Source: Boseongicola sp. H5
Lineage (GTDB): Bacteria > Pseudomonadota > Alphaproteobacteria > Rhodobacterales > Rhodobacteraceae
Assembly (NCBI GenBank): GCA_020622165.1
Contig: JACNMN010000003.1
Coordinates: forward strand, 124,001-188,000
Reading direction: 5' to 3'
Length of the DNA: 64,000 nucleotides
The translations under genes were made by a program, and so were the position numbers. Of the stretch, positions 1 through 8,964 are shown in pieces. The notes beneath the pieces are model-generated. The model made no database searches, had not been told where the DNA came from, and worked only from the letters and a program-made list of their open reading frames with translations. Each line of letters begins with the position of its first letter. Position 1 is the first letter of the stretch.

Positions 1-1481
1 ACATGGTCCGAACCCTCGGGCCGGTGGCGTTGCTGACCGGGTTGGGGCAGGTGGCCTTCACCACGATCTTCGGCTTCCTGATCGGGCTGGCGCTTGGCTT
101 CGGCTGGGTCACGAGCCTTTACATCGCGGTTGCGCTGACCTTCTCCTCCACCATCATCATCGTGAAACTGCTGACCGACAAGCGCGAACTGGGTTCGCTC
201 CACGGGCGCATCGCGCTGGGGTTCCTGATCGTGCAGGATCTGGTGGTGGTGATGGCGATGATCGTGCTGTCAGCCATCGGTGTGGGGGCGGGACAGGACG
301 GCGCCTGGACCGAGGTGCTGGCCGTGTTCGGCTATGGCGCGCTGATGCTGGTGGCGGTCGGGCTGTTCATCCGCTATCTGGCCGACCCGCTGGTGGAGCG
401 GCTGTCCCGGTCGCCGGAACTGCTGGTCTCCTTCGCCATCGGATGGGCGGCGATGCTGGCGGCGCTCGGCCATTATCTGGGCTTCGGCAAGGAGCTGGGC
501 GGTCTGCTGGCGGGTGTCTCGCTCGCCTCCACCCCGTTCCGGGAGGCGATTGCCGCGCGTCTGGCAAGCCTGCGCGACTTTCTGCTTCTGTTTTTCTTCA
601 TCGCGCTCGGTGCCTCGCTGGACCTGTCGGTTCTGGGCGCCAGCGTCTTCGCCGCGCTGATCTTCTCCGCCTTCGTTCTGATCGGCAACCCGTTGATCGT
701 ACTGGCGATCATGGGGGCCATGGGATACCGCAAGCGAACCGGGTTTCTGGCGGGTCTGACCGTGGCGCAGATCAGCGAGTTCTCCCTGATCTTCATGGCG
801 ATGGGCGTCTCCATCGGCCATGTCAGCGACGAAGCGCTCGGGCTCGTCACGCTGGTCGGGCTGATCACCATCGCGGCCTCGACCTACATGATCACCTATT
901 CCCACCAGCTCTATGACCGGGTGGAGCCGGTTCTGGGCGTGTTCGAACGCGCGTCGGCCGGGGCGATGGAGGATCGAAGCGAGGCGCCCACCCGCGCCCA
1001 TGATGTCATCGTGTTCGGCCTTGGCCGCTACGGCATGGCGATCTCCCGCGAACTGGCGGAGCAGGGGCAGCGCGTTCTGGGGGTCGACTTCAATCCGGTC
1101 GCGGTCCGCTTCGCCCGCGATCAGGGCATGGATGTGGTCTATGGCGATGCGACCGACCCGGAATTTCTGGCCCATCTGCCCTTGTCGAACGTGCGTTGGG
1201 CGGTTTCGGCGGTGCCGGAACATGACACGGGCATCACCCATGACGATCCGCGCCGCGCCCTTGTGCTGGCCCTGCGCCAGTTGGGCTTTGCGGGAAAGGT
1301 CGCGGTGGCCGTTCACAACGACAGGACGGGGGAGGCGATGCGGCTGGCCGGTGCCGATCTGGTGCTGCGCCCGTTCCAGGACGCGGCCACCCAGGCCGCG
1401 CGACTGGTGATGGACGGCACCGCGCGCCCCGCAATCGCCGATGTCACCGACCCCGAGGGGCAGCGCGATCTGGCCTCATGA
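1..1481 (+). CDS. Cation:proton antiporter with RCK/TrkA-N domain (CPA2, YbaL/KefB-like), 5' end missing
   Basis: Membrane antiporter exchanging K+ or Na+ for protons. The visible 492 residues begin inside the membrane domain, so the true start lies before the window. About nine hydrophobic segments are visible; the stretch around TFSSTIIIVKLLTDK is typical of CPA2 proteins. After a linker, a cytoplasmic nucleotide-binding domain begins at about residue 335 with DVIVFGLGRYG, a GxGxxG Rossmann loop, followed by an acidic residue in VDFNP. Such RCK domains gate transport in response to NAD(H). The gene converges on pstB with a 22-base gap holding a short CCCGC/GCGGG hairpin. The family is clear; the transported ion is not decidable. 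Confidence 0.85.
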   Translation, partial: MVRTLGPVALLTGLGQVAFTTIFGFLIGLALGFGWVTSLYIAVALTFSSTIIIVKLLTDKRELGSLHGRIALGFLIVQDLVVVMAMIVLSAIGVGAGQDGAWTEVLAVFGYGALMLVAVGLFIRYLADPLVERLSRSPELLVSFAIGWAAMLAALGHYLGFGKELGGLLAGVSLASTPFREAIAARLASLRDFLLLFFFIALGASLDLSVLGASVFAALIFSAFVLIGNPLIVLAIMGAMGYRKRTGFLAGLTVAQISEFSLIFMAMGVSIGHVSDEALGLVTLVGLITIAASTYMITYSHQLYDRVEPVLGVFERASAGAMEDRSEAPTRAHDVIVFGLGRYGMAISRELAEQGQRVLGVDFNPVAVRFARDQGMDVVYGDATDPEFLAHLPLSNVRWAVSAVPEHDTGITHDDPRRALVLALRQLGFAGKVAVAVHNDRTGEAMRLAGADLVLRPFQDAATQAARLVMDGTARPAIADVTDPEGQRDLAS

Positions 1482-1503
1482 CCCGCGTTGCGGGCCCGCA
1501 GGC

Positions 1504-2331
1504 CTAGCCGAACTGCCCGTCGATGAAGGCGCGCGCCTCGCGGGTCTTGGCATGGGTGAACATGGTTTCCGTGGGCCCGATCTCCAGAAGCCGGCCCAGA
1601 TGGAAATATGCCACCCGGTCCGCGACCCGGCGGGCCTGCATCATCGAATGGGTGATGATGACGATGGCCTTGCTTTCCTTCAGCTCCAGCACCAGTTCCT
1701 CGACCTTGGCGGTCGCGATCGGGTCGATGGAGCCGGTGGGTTCGTCCATGAGCAGCACATCGGGCTGGGTGGACAGCGCGCGGGCGATGCACAGCCGTTG
1801 TTGCTGCCCGCCTGACAGATCGGTGCCCGCTTTGCGGTGCAGATCGTCCCGCACCTCCTCCCACAGATGGGCGCGGCGTAGGCAGGTTTCCACATGGCCC
1901 TCGAGCTCTGCCTTGTCGCGCATCAGCCCGTGAAGCCGGGCCCCGTAGGCGACATTGCTCCAGATCGAGGAGGGGAAGGGGTTGGGCTTCTGCGCGACCC
2001 AGCCGAAGCGCCGGCGCAGAAGCGGTGGGTCCACATCGGGGTCGTGAATGTCTTCGCCATCCAGCACCAGTTGGCCGGTGATCCGCACGTCCCGCGTGTC
2101 GTCATGCATCCGGTTCAGGCATTTCAGCGCGGTGGATTTGCCGCAGCCGGAAGGGCCGATAAAGGCCAGCGCCTCGCCGGGATGGAGATCGAAATTCACG
2201 TCGATCAGCGCCTGTTTCTCTCCATACCAGAGGTTGAGGTCGCGGATCTCCATGAAGGGCGCCGTATTGCGGCCCGAGGGATGGATGACGGTGGGGGTCG
2301 TGGCGGCGTCCGTGTCAGCAGTGTCGAACAT
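1504..2331 (-). CDS. pstB: Phosphate ABC transporter ATP-binding protein PstB
   Basis: Cytoplasmic ATPase that powers the high-affinity phosphate importer with PstC and PstA. 275 aa: Walker A GPSGCGKST at residues 59-67, the PstB-characteristic Q-loop QKPNPFP, signature LSGGQQQR, Walker B VLLMDEPTG followed by DPIAT. The ATG at 2331 is chosen because AGGAG lies 7 bases upstream; the frame stays open further upstream but without homologous-looking sequence. pstS, pstC, pstA and phoU are not adjacent, so this is a separated or second pstB. The divergent neighbour is a secreted phosphatase, and the shared upstream region has Pho-box-like repeats. Confidence 0.88.
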   Translation of the reverse strand: MFDTADTDAATTPTVIHPSGRNTAPFMEIRDLNLWYGEKQALIDVNFDLHPGEALAFIGPSGCGKSTALKCLNRMHDDTRDVRITGQLVLDGEDIHDPDVDPPLLRRRFGWVAQKPNPFPSSIWSNVAYGARLHGLMRDKAELEGHVETCLRRAHLWEEVRDDLHRKAGTDLSGGQQQRLCIARALSTQPDVLLMDEPTGSIDPIATAKVEELVLELKESKAIVIITHSMMQARRVADRVAYFHLGRLLEIGPTETMFTHAKTREARAFIDGQFG

Positions 2332-2423
2332 CTTTGCGCTCCTGATTTTGGTCCTGATCCTTGCTCTCGAAGGTCTCACGCGGACAGAGACGGGATGTTG
2401 ATCTGGATCGAACCGGGGCAAGA

Positions 2424-2472
2424 TTTCATGAAAGTTTCACAAACCTGAGGAATCACGTCAGACTGATGTCAC
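2424..2472. promoter_or_regulatory. Candidate tandem Pho boxes between pstB and the phosphatase gene
   Basis: Two pairs of direct repeats with 11-bp spacing lie in the divergent intergenic region: TTTCA at 2424 and 2435, and GTCA at 2457 and 2468 (ACGTCAG-N4-ATGTCAC). The PhoB consensus is two 7-bp units resembling CTGTCAT separated by 4 bp, so the spacing fits exactly and the units fit partly. The gene pair on either side (phosphate transporter ATPase, secreted phosphatase) is what PhoB would control. PhoB regulation is inferred. Confidence 0.5.
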
Positions 2473-2524
2473 CTGCCTTCACTAGACAGGATCTTTGATA
2501 CCCTTTTGTGACGGAGACGATCCC

Positions 2525-3904
2525 ATGCAGAGTTTTACCGCGGCCCTTGACCGTCGCTGGGTGCTGAAGGCCATGGCCGCCGCCCCGATTGCCGCCGGTC
2601 TGCCCGCCCGGGCGCGCGCGCAGGAGAGCCGGGATGCGATCCTGCTCAGCATCTCGGACCTGCATTCGCCCTATGCGCGGCTTCCCGCCCTGCTGGAGGA
2701 GGTGCGCGGGATCGTGCGCGGGGCCGGCGTGCCCGTGGGCATGGTGATCAACGGCGATCTGTTCGAGCGCGGGAATGTGGCGGCCACCCGGTCCGGCGCC
2801 AGCGCGGACTGGGTGTTTCTTGAGGCTTTGGCGGCGGAACTGCCGCTGGTCGTCAATCTGGGCAATCATGAAACCGCGATCCTTGACGATATGGCCGTGT
2901 TCGTGGCCCGCGCCACGGCCGCGGGCGCGCAGGTGATCGGCAATCTGGTGGACCGCCGGACGGGGCGGTTCTTCGCGCCCGTCTCAACCCGGATGGGGCT
3001 GGGCGGGATCGACATCGCGCTGATGGGTGTGGGAACCGACAACCCCTTCGTCTATCGCCCGCCCGCCCGGGAGACGCTCAGCCTTCTGGATCCCGTGGGC
3101 TTCGTTTCCGATGCCTTCGCCGATGCGACCGGCGGCGCCGACCTGCCGGTGCTGGTCAGCCATGCGGGCGTGCTGGCGGATCGGGCGATCCTGCCGGATC
3201 TGTCGCCGGGCACGCTGATCCTCGGGGCTCATGATCATCTGGATTTCGCCCATGAGGCCGACGGGTTGAGCTATCTTCACGGCGGGGCCTGGGCGCGCAA
3301 CCTGACGGTGATCGGGTTGAGCAGGACCGGCGAGGGCGTGGCCGTGAGCCATGAGATGCGCGCGATCGCCCCCATGGGCGGCGACGCGGCCCTGGCCGAG
3401 ACGATCGCGGCGGTCAAGGCCGAGCATCTGACCGCAGAGGATACCGCCGTCATCACCGAACGGGCCGCGGCGCTGGATCTGCCAGCCTCGATCCTGCTGG
3501 CCGCCGAGGCGGTGCGCGCGGCAAGCGAGGCCGATCTGGCGGTTCTGGGCCACACGACCTTCGGCGCGCCTTTGGCCGCGGGGCCGCTGACCCGCTATGA
3601 TTTCGACGCGTTTATCCGGTTCGACGGGGCCATCGCCGTGGCCGAGGTGCCGGGCGATGTGCTGGCGCAGATCATGACCCGCGCCAATCAGCATCAGGCC
3701 GGCAGTCTGGACCAGCGGACCGGCGATTTCATTCACGCCGCCGAAATCGAGATCGATCCCGCGCGCATCTACCGGCTGGCTACCAATGGCTGGACCGCCC
3801 GGAACCAGGACAGCTATCTCGGGACGAGCGATCTGGAATTTGCCGAGATCGAGGGCATGAGCCTGAAATCCGTGGTGGCGGAGGCGCTGGCGGCCGGGCT
3901 TTGA
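2525..3904 (+). CDS. Tat-exported metallophosphoesterase / 5'-nucleotidase-like protein
   Basis: 459 aa. The N-terminus has a twin-arginine signal (DRRWVLK, then a hydrophobic stretch ending in ARA-QE), so the enzyme should be exported folded. The calcineurin-type dimetal site is visible in order: SDLH, NGDLFER, GNHET, SHAG and GAHDH. The C-terminal third resembles the UshA/5'-nucleotidase substrate domain. Likely reaction: release of phosphate from nucleotides or other phosphomonoesters in the periplasm. ATG 2525 is preferred over the ATG ten codons upstream because the Tat motif then sits at the N-terminus and GGAG lies in position. It diverges from pstB across the Pho-box-like region, which fits a role in phosphate scavenging. 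Confidence 0.82.
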   Translation: MQSFTAALDRRWVLKAMAAAPIAAGLPARARAQESRDAILLSISDLHSPYARLPALLEEVRGIVRGAGVPVGMVINGDLFERGNVAATRSGASADWVFLEALAAELPLVVNLGNHETAILDDMAVFVARATAAGAQVIGNLVDRRTGRFFAPVSTRMGLGGIDIALMGVGTDNPFVYRPPARETLSLLDPVGFVSDAFADATGGADLPVLVSHAGVLADRAILPDLSPGTLILGAHDHLDFAHEADGLSYLHGGAWARNLTVIGLSRTGEGVAVSHEMRAIAPMGGDAALAETIAAVKAEHLTAEDTAVITERAAALDLPASILLAAEAVRAASEADLAVLGHTTFGAPLAAGPLTRYDFDAFIRFDGAIAVAEVPGDVLAQIMTRANQHQAGSLDQRTGDFIHAAEIEIDPARIYRLATNGWTARNQDSYLGTSDLEFAEIEGMSLKSVVAEALAAGL

Positions 3905-3955
3905 CGACCCGGGCTTGACCGGATCCTGAGGGCGCGCGGGGAGGCTCTTTGCGCG

Positions 3956-4684
3956 TCAGAGTTGCGGGACGACCAGCCAGAGCGTCGCGCGCTGGCCGCT
4001 CTCCTCATCCGCGCATGTCAGCCGGACAAGCGCGGGGTCCGTGTCGGCATGAAAGAGGCGCATCGCGGCATCGGCCCGGCAATCCGCCACCGGATCGAAG
4101 GCGGAGGGATCGAACGCATCCGGGCCCGTGTTGCCGCCACCAAGCGCATGCGGCGGCAGGATCTGCCGGCCGGCGCGCAGCGTATCCTCGATCCGCGCGG
4201 CCAGATCCCCGGCCGACAGGTGATAGGCGGGCCCGGAGGGGACAGCGGAGTTCGGGCGGTACCCAAGGCCGGTCCGGTCGAGCGTCAGCGCATCCTCGCT
4301 GGGCAGGCCGGTGCGCCCGGCGTCAAGCGGTCAGGCATCGGCCGCGGCAAAAAGATCATACGGGTTGGCGGGGTCTTGCAGGGGAAGCGTCTCGACACGC
4401 GGCGCGCCATCGGGGCCGAAGTCGATCACTCGTGCCACACCGCGAAATCCGCGGTCGTCGCCCCCGGCGAGAGAGCGATGGATCAGGAGTGTATCGGTCT
4501 GCCGGACCATGTGCAGCCTGTGATTGTCGGTGATCGTGCGCAGCAGAAACAGCGTATCGACGTTGCGCGCGAACAGCGCATCCTCCACAGTCATGACCTG
4601 CGGCGGGGTGGCCCAGACAGGCCCCGCCGCGATCAGGGCCGCGGCGCAGAGCCTAGTCGCCCAGTTTCGCGTGCACCTCGTCAA
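3956..4684 (-). pseudogene. Secreted protein of unknown function, interrupted by an in-frame TGA
   Basis: One reading frame runs from a TTG at 4684 (GGAGAG 8 bases upstream) to a TGA at 3956-3958, broken only by TGA at 4331-4333. The first part (117 aa) has a signal peptide ending near GPVWA and then a folded-looking sequence. The second part (124 codons, beginning PLDAGRTGLP and ending WLVVPQL) has alphaproteobacterial codon usage but no usable start codon of its own. A one-base change from TGG to TGA would explain this. The start overlaps the end of the sulfotransferase gene by 32 bases, so the two were probably co-transcribed. Alternatives are a short functional 117-aa protein or a sequencing error. 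No family recognised. Confidence 0.6.
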
Positions 4685-5471
4685 GGTCGATCTCTCCGAT
4701 GGGCATCTTGTTGGATGGATCCTCGAAATCATACCGGAACAACTGGAAATCGCGTTTGTAGATCTCATAGACCAGATGCATCGACAGATCGTCGAAATAG
4801 TCTTCGACCGGGTGGGCACGCTTGGGGCCATGCCCTTCGGATTCGTTGAACCGCGGCACGGCGTCCAGCGCGACCTCATGGGCCATTGGGATCGCATCCA
4901 GAACGGTCTGCATCCCGTCATTGAACTTTTCGGTCCAGAAAATGTGGTCGTAGCGCCCGCCATTCACGATGAAGGTGGAGATATGGCCCGACATTGCCGA
5001 CCAGTGGATATCCGGGTCCATCGGGCGCCGCCAGCGGATGGTGTCGCGCGCGAACAGCAAGAAGCGCCGGAAGCTCCTGATCTGGTCGAACTCCTCCTTC
5101 CCGTCATCGCCGCCGACCTCGATCCCGTATTTCTGGATCAGCAGCGGCACCATGTTGCCCCGGTAGCGCTTGCCGTTGCGCTGAATGCCGCAAATCTTGT
5201 CGAAAAAGCTGGACAGGATGCGGGTATAGGGGTTGCGCACGCAGGTGAAGGCATAGGATTTATGCGCTTTCACATTCGCTTCGATCTTGGGCTGGCTGGC
5301 CTCAAGCGCCCATTTGTGGATGCCCGCCTTGGCATCATGGATATCGCCGTCGAAATACGCGCCCTGATCGGAGTAATACATGATCTGGCCGATGGTGGAG
5401 CAGGCGCATTTGGGCACCACGCGATAGACCACGCTTTCGCTTTCGGTCATCCAGGTTCCGGGAAAACCCAT
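4653..5471 (-). CDS. Sulfotransferase family protein (Sulfotransfer_2-like)
   Basis: 272 aa cytoplasmic enzyme expected to move a sulfo group from PAPS to an acceptor, probably a glycan or lipid. The 5'-phosphosulfate loop VPKCACSTIG is at residues 19-28, and the 3'-phosphate-binding motif CVRNPYTRILSSF is at residues 78-90. Both are characteristic of the carbohydrate sulfotransferase superfamily. ATG 5471 has AGGAGG ten bases upstream. The gene is divergent from a GT14-type glycosyltransferase, suggesting that the two modify the same surface polymer. The acceptor is unknown. Confidence 0.8.
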   Translation of the reverse strand: MGFPGTWMTESESVVYRVVPKCACSTIGQIMYYSDQGAYFDGDIHDAKAGIHKWALEASQPKIEANVKAHKSYAFTCVRNPYTRILSSFFDKICGIQRNGKRYRGNMVPLLIQKYGIEVGGDDGKEEFDQIRSFRRFLLFARDTIRWRRPMDPDIHWSAMSGHISTFIVNGGRYDHIFWTEKFNDGMQTVLDAIPMAHEVALDAVPRFNESEGHGPKRAHPVEDYFDDLSMHLVYEIYKRDFQLFRYDFEDPSNKMPIGEIDLDEVHAKLGD

Positions 5472-5613
5472 GGGCGGAGCACCTCCTACTCGATATTCGA
5501 CGCCTTATAGCGCGCTGATTGATACCGAAAAAGCAAACAACTAGGGTTTCTTCAACCGATATCAGGTATTAGTGGCACAACTATAAGGAAAGATTGAGGC
5601 TTCTGTTTCGGAA
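5472..5613. promoter_or_regulatory. Divergent promoter region, sulfotransferase / glycosyltransferase
   Basis: 142 bp, markedly more A+T-rich than the flanking genes, containing the start signals of both divergent genes. TATAAG at 5582-5587 is a possible -10 for the glycosyltransferase; no convincing -35 was found. No operator palindrome is evident. Confidence 0.4.
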
Positions 5614-7191
5614 ATGGCAAAGATCGCCTTCATCCTTCTGTGCCACAAGGATGCGCCTGCCATCATCCGGCAGGCGGAGCGTCTGACCGCGACGGGCGAC
5701 TATGTGTCGATCCATTTCGACGGGCGTGCCAACCAGGCGGACTATGTGGCCATCACCACGGCGCTGGCGGATAATCCGGGCGTCGTCTTCGCCAGAAAGC
5801 GGATCAAATGCGGCTGGGGGGAATGGTCGCTGGTGCAGGCCAGCCTGAATGCGCTGGAGGCGGCGGAGGCCGCCTTTCCCAAGGCCACGCATTTCTACAT
5901 GCTGTCGGGCGATTGCATGTCGATCAAATCGGGCGCCTATGCGCGGCGCTTTCTGGACGCCGCCGACAAGGACTACATCGAAAGCTTCGATTTCTTCACC
6001 TCCGACTGGATCAAGACCGGGTTCAGGCGCGAGCGTCTGGTCTACCGGCATCTGGTCAACGAGCGGAAGAACAAGTGGCTGTTCTACCTGCTGTTCAACA
6101 CGCAACGGCGTCTTGGGCTGGAACGCAGCATCCCCGAGGATCTGCAAATCATGATCGGAAGCCAGTGGTGGTGCCTGCGCCGCCGCACGGTGGAGGCGGT
6201 GCTGGGGTTCTGCCGGCAGCGCCCGGATGTGATCTGGTTCTTCCGCACGACCTGGATCCCCGACGAGACGTTTTTTCAGACGCTGGTGCGCCATCTGGTG
6301 GCCGATGTGGAGATCGAGACGCGCTCGCTGACCTTCAAGATGTTTTCCGATTACGGGATGCCGGTGACCTTCTACAACGATCACTACGATCTGCTGATCA
6401 GTCAGGATTACCTCTTTGCCCGCAAGATAAGCCCCGAAGCGACGTTTCTGAAAGACCGGCTTGGCGCGCTCTGGGCCTCCAGCGAAACGAATTTCGCGAT
6501 CTCGGGCGATGGCGAGAAGCTTTACACGTTCCTCACCGGCCGGGGCCGGATCGGGCGGCGGTTCGCGCCGCGCTTCTGGGAGCGGGAATCGACCCTCGGG
6601 CAGGACCGGGAACTGATGATGATCGTCTGCAAGAAATGGCATGTGGCCAAGCGGCTGCTGCATGCCGCCGAAGCCGCGACCGGGATCAGGGGGATCGAGT
6701 ATCTGTTCGACGAGGCATCCTGCGCCATCCCGCATCTCGGCGGGCTGGAACGCACATTGGACAAGCGCAACCGCCACCGTCGCGCGGTGATGCGGATGCT
6801 GTTCGACTATTACGACACCGATCAGATGATCATCTGCCTCGACCCCAACAATCTCGACCTGATGCAGGATTTCATGTCCGACCGGGCCAATGTCAAACTG
6901 CTGGAGATCCAGTGTGTCTTCGACGATGCATATCTGATCGGGCATGCCGAGCGGGTGGGGCTGGCGGCGCCGGAAACCCCGGCAAAGATCGTCGACCGGC
7001 TGCTGCCGACGCTGCGCTATGAGTTCGATTACGAATCGGACCGGATCCGCGAGGCGGACTTTCCCAATCACCTGCGCCTGCGCCAGGATCGCCTGGCCGA
7101 GGAGAACACCGATGTGCTGCACAGCTTTTTCGGCGGCTCGCGGGAGGTGGCCATGGCGCTGGCGGACACCCCAAATCTGTTCGACGACTGA
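5614..7191 (+). CDS. GT14 (Branch-type) glycosyltransferase with C-terminal DUF5928 region
   Basis: 525 aa. The N-terminal ~280 residues resemble the core-2/I-branching beta-1,6-GlcNAc transferase / xylosyltransferase fold: AFILLCHKDAPAI at the start, FYMLSGDCMSIKS, IGSQWWCLRR and TTWIPDETFFQTLV, where the Glu corresponds to the usual catalytic acidic residue. The rest is a Rhodobacterales-specific extension that I recall as DUF5928. There is no signal peptide or membrane segment, so it should act in the cytoplasm. Likely role: adding GlcNAc or a pentose to a surface glycan. The divergent sulfotransferase is its probable partner. Confidence 0.75.
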   Translation: MAKIAFILLCHKDAPAIIRQAERLTATGDYVSIHFDGRANQADYVAITTALADNPGVVFARKRIKCGWGEWSLVQASLNALEAAEAAFPKATHFYMLSGDCMSIKSGAYARRFLDAADKDYIESFDFFTSDWIKTGFRRERLVYRHLVNERKNKWLFYLLFNTQRRLGLERSIPEDLQIMIGSQWWCLRRRTVEAVLGFCRQRPDVIWFFRTTWIPDETFFQTLVRHLVADVEIETRSLTFKMFSDYGMPVTFYNDHYDLLISQDYLFARKISPEATFLKDRLGALWASSETNFAISGDGEKLYTFLTGRGRIGRRFAPRFWERESTLGQDRELMMIVCKKWHVAKRLLHAAEAATGIRGIEYLFDEASCAIPHLGGLERTLDKRNRHRRAVMRMLFDYYDTDQMIICLDPNNLDLMQDFMSDRANVKLLEIQCVFDDAYLIGHAERVGLAAPETPAKIVDRLLPTLRYEFDYESDRIREADFPNHLRLRQDRLAEENTDVLHSFFGGSREVAMALADTPNLFDD

Positions 7192-7275
7192 CCGCATGCG
7201 CAACATCCGGGTCGCGGCGAGGGGGCCCGGCACCGCATGCTGGCCCCGATGACGACCTATCGGGGAGATACAGCC

Positions 7276-7740
7276 ATGTCCGTAACCTTCGAAGCCCTGC
7301 CCACCGATCATGTCGAGGCGCTCAGATCCGGGGCGCCGGATGCCAATGGCATGGCGGCCGAGCGGATGGTCTCCGACGGGCAGGGAATGCCCTGTCGTCA
7401 CTGCCTGCGAAATGTACCCGCCGGTCGGGAGGCGCTGGTGCTGAACCACCGGCCGTTCGCCGCTCTGCACCCCTACGCGGAAAGCGGCCCGATTTTCCTC
7501 TGCGCCGACGCCTGTACGCCCGGCGACGGGCCGACGCCCGAGCTCCTGACCTATTCGCCGGATTTTCTTGTCAAAGCCTATAATGCGGAGGAGCGGATCA
7601 TCTACGGCACCGGCGCGATCACCCCGGCTGAGGACGTGGCCAGCCGCTGCGAGACCCTGCTGCGCGATCCCGATGTCGCCTTCGTCGATGTGCGATCCGC
7701 GCGCAACAACTGCTTCCTGACCCGGGCGAAGCGGGCCTGA
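7276..7740 (+). CDS. DUF1203 family protein
   Basis: 154 aa. The pattern matches DUF1203: MPCRHCLRNVPAGREALVL near residue 40, then HPYAESGPIFLC and, towards the end, YGTGAI and a C-terminal NNCFLTRAKR. The biochemical function is unknown. ATG 7276 is chosen for the GGGGAGA eight bases upstream; an ATG 13 codons earlier lacks a ribosome site. The stop TGA at 7738-7740 directly abuts the complementary stop of the convergent ABC gene, leaving no intergenic base. Confidence 0.75.
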   Translation: MSVTFEALPTDHVEALRSGAPDANGMAAERMVSDGQGMPCRHCLRNVPAGREALVLNHRPFAALHPYAESGPIFLCADACTPGDGPTPELLTYSPDFLVKAYNAEERIIYGTGAITPAEDVASRCETLLRDPDVAFVDVRSARNNCFLTRAKRA

Positions 7741-8673
7741 TCAGGCGTTGGTGGAGGTCAGCGCCACGAACACGTCTTCCAGATCGGGCTCTTCCGTCGC
7801 CACGTCGCGGATCGTGATCCTGGCCTTGCGGACCGCTTCCAGGATCGCATTGGCGGAGACTTCCGACCGGTGATAGGTGAACACCAGCGCGCCGTCGTCG
7901 CGGGTCAGGCATTCCACCCCGCCCGGCACGTCGATCGGGCCCGAAGGCGCCTCGGGCGTGATGACAAGGGTCTTCGCATCCATCCGGGCCAACAGATTGT
8001 CCGTGCGGTCGCGGACGATCACCTCGCCATGATTGATGATCGCGATTTCGTCGCACATTTCCTGGGCTTCTTCCAGATAATGGGTCGTCAGGATGATCGT
8101 CATTCCCTCTTCGTTCAGGCGGCGGACATTGGCCCAGAGCATCTGCCGCAACTCGATATCCACGCCCGCGGTCGGTTCGTCCAGAACCAGGATCTGCGGA
8201 TGATGGACGAGCGCCTTGCCCAGAAGCAGCCGCCGCCGCATCCCGCCCGAAAGCGATCTGGCATAGGCCTCCGCCTTGTCCTCCAGCCCGATCAGGCGCA
8301 GGATATCGTCCGTCCGGCGCTGTGCCTTGGGCACGCCGTATAGCCCTGCCTGCACCTCCAGCGCGCCGCGCGGGGTAAAGAACGGATCGAGGTTCAGTTC
8401 CTGCGGCATCACTCCGATTGCGGCGCGGGACTGGCGCGGGTTCACGTCCTGATCGAAGCCCCAGATCCTGACCTTGCCCGAGGTTTTGTTGACCAGCCCG
8501 GCCAGGATGTTGATCATCGTCGATTTGCCTGCGCCATTCGGCCCGAGCAGCCCGAAGATCGACCCTTGGGGGATTGTCAGATCGATCCCTTTCAGCGCCT
8601 CTTTCGCCGGGCCGCTGCCGGCCGCCGCATAGGTCTTGCGCAGCCCCGTCAACTCGATCGCGTTGCCTGACAT
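7741..8673 (-). CDS. ABC transporter ATP-binding protein (ABC-2 / export type)
   Basis: 310 aa. Walker A GPNGAGKST at about residue 41, signature SLSGGMRRRL, Walker B ILVLDEPTAGVD, and H-loop TTHYLEE, followed by a ~75-residue C-terminal domain typical of DrrA/CcmA/NatA-like exporter ATPases. ATG 8673 has GGAGGGG in position. No permease gene is adjacent: the downstream neighbour is convergent and the upstream neighbours are on the other strand, so its membrane partner must be elsewhere. The substrate is unknown. Confidence 0.85.
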   Translation of the reverse strand: MSGNAIELTGLRKTYAAAGSGPAKEALKGIDLTIPQGSIFGLLGPNGAGKSTMINILAGLVNKTSGKVRIWGFDQDVNPRQSRAAIGVMPQELNLDPFFTPRGALEVQAGLYGVPKAQRRTDDILRLIGLEDKAEAYARSLSGGMRRRLLLGKALVHHPQILVLDEPTAGVDIELRQMLWANVRRLNEEGMTIILTTHYLEEAQEMCDEIAIINHGEVIVRDRTDNLLARMDAKTLVITPEAPSGPIDVPGGVECLTRDDGALVFTYHRSEVSANAILEAVRKARITIRDVATEEPDLEDVFVALTSTNA

Positions 8674-8775
8674 CTGGCCCCTCCTCCCCGGGCTTGCCCG
8701 AAAGGGGGCAACCTGCAATATGGACCCCGCACTTAGGCTGTAAGCCCCCGACGGGCAAGAACGAGGACGACCAAA

Positions 8776-8964
8776 ATGACCCAGGATGCCCCCGAAACCG
8801 AGATTGTCACTCAATGGCGCGTGTCCTGTGACGGCGGGGAGGGTGCATTGGGGCATCCGCGGGTCTGGTTGCAGATCCCGCCCGACCGGGGCTGGGTCGA
8901 ATGCGGCTATTGCGACAAGCGATACATCCATGAGGACTTCGCGGATCAGACCGGCAAGGGCTGA
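8776..8964 (+). CDS. Zinc-finger domain protein (zf-CHCC, NDUFS6-like)
   Basis: 62 aa. The zinc ligand pattern is C (SCDGG), H (GHPRVWL) and CxxC (CGYCDKRY), as in the C-terminal domain of mitochondrial complex I subunit NDUFS6. In alphaproteobacteria this small protein is an accessory subunit of respiratory complex I; a role here is inferred from homology. It overlaps the next gene by one base (TGATG), suggesting translational coupling. Confidence 0.8.
   Translation: MTQDAPETEIVTQWRVSCDGGEGALGHPRVWLQIPPDRGWVECGYCDKRYIHEDFADQTGKG

Noticed and set aside
270-1316. 348-codon minus-strand frame opposite the antiporter gene
   Set aside because: His/Arg/Gln-rich composition, no motif and complete overlap with a clear membrane-transport gene; a product of high G+C.
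4331-4333. TGA as a selenocysteine codon in the secreted-protein gene
   Set aside because: No SECIS-like hairpin directly after the codon, and no selenoprotein family resemblance; a nonsense change is simpler.
7738-7743. TGATCA shared by two convergent stop codons as a functional site
   Set aside because: It is simply two abutting stop codons; no further structure supports a role.
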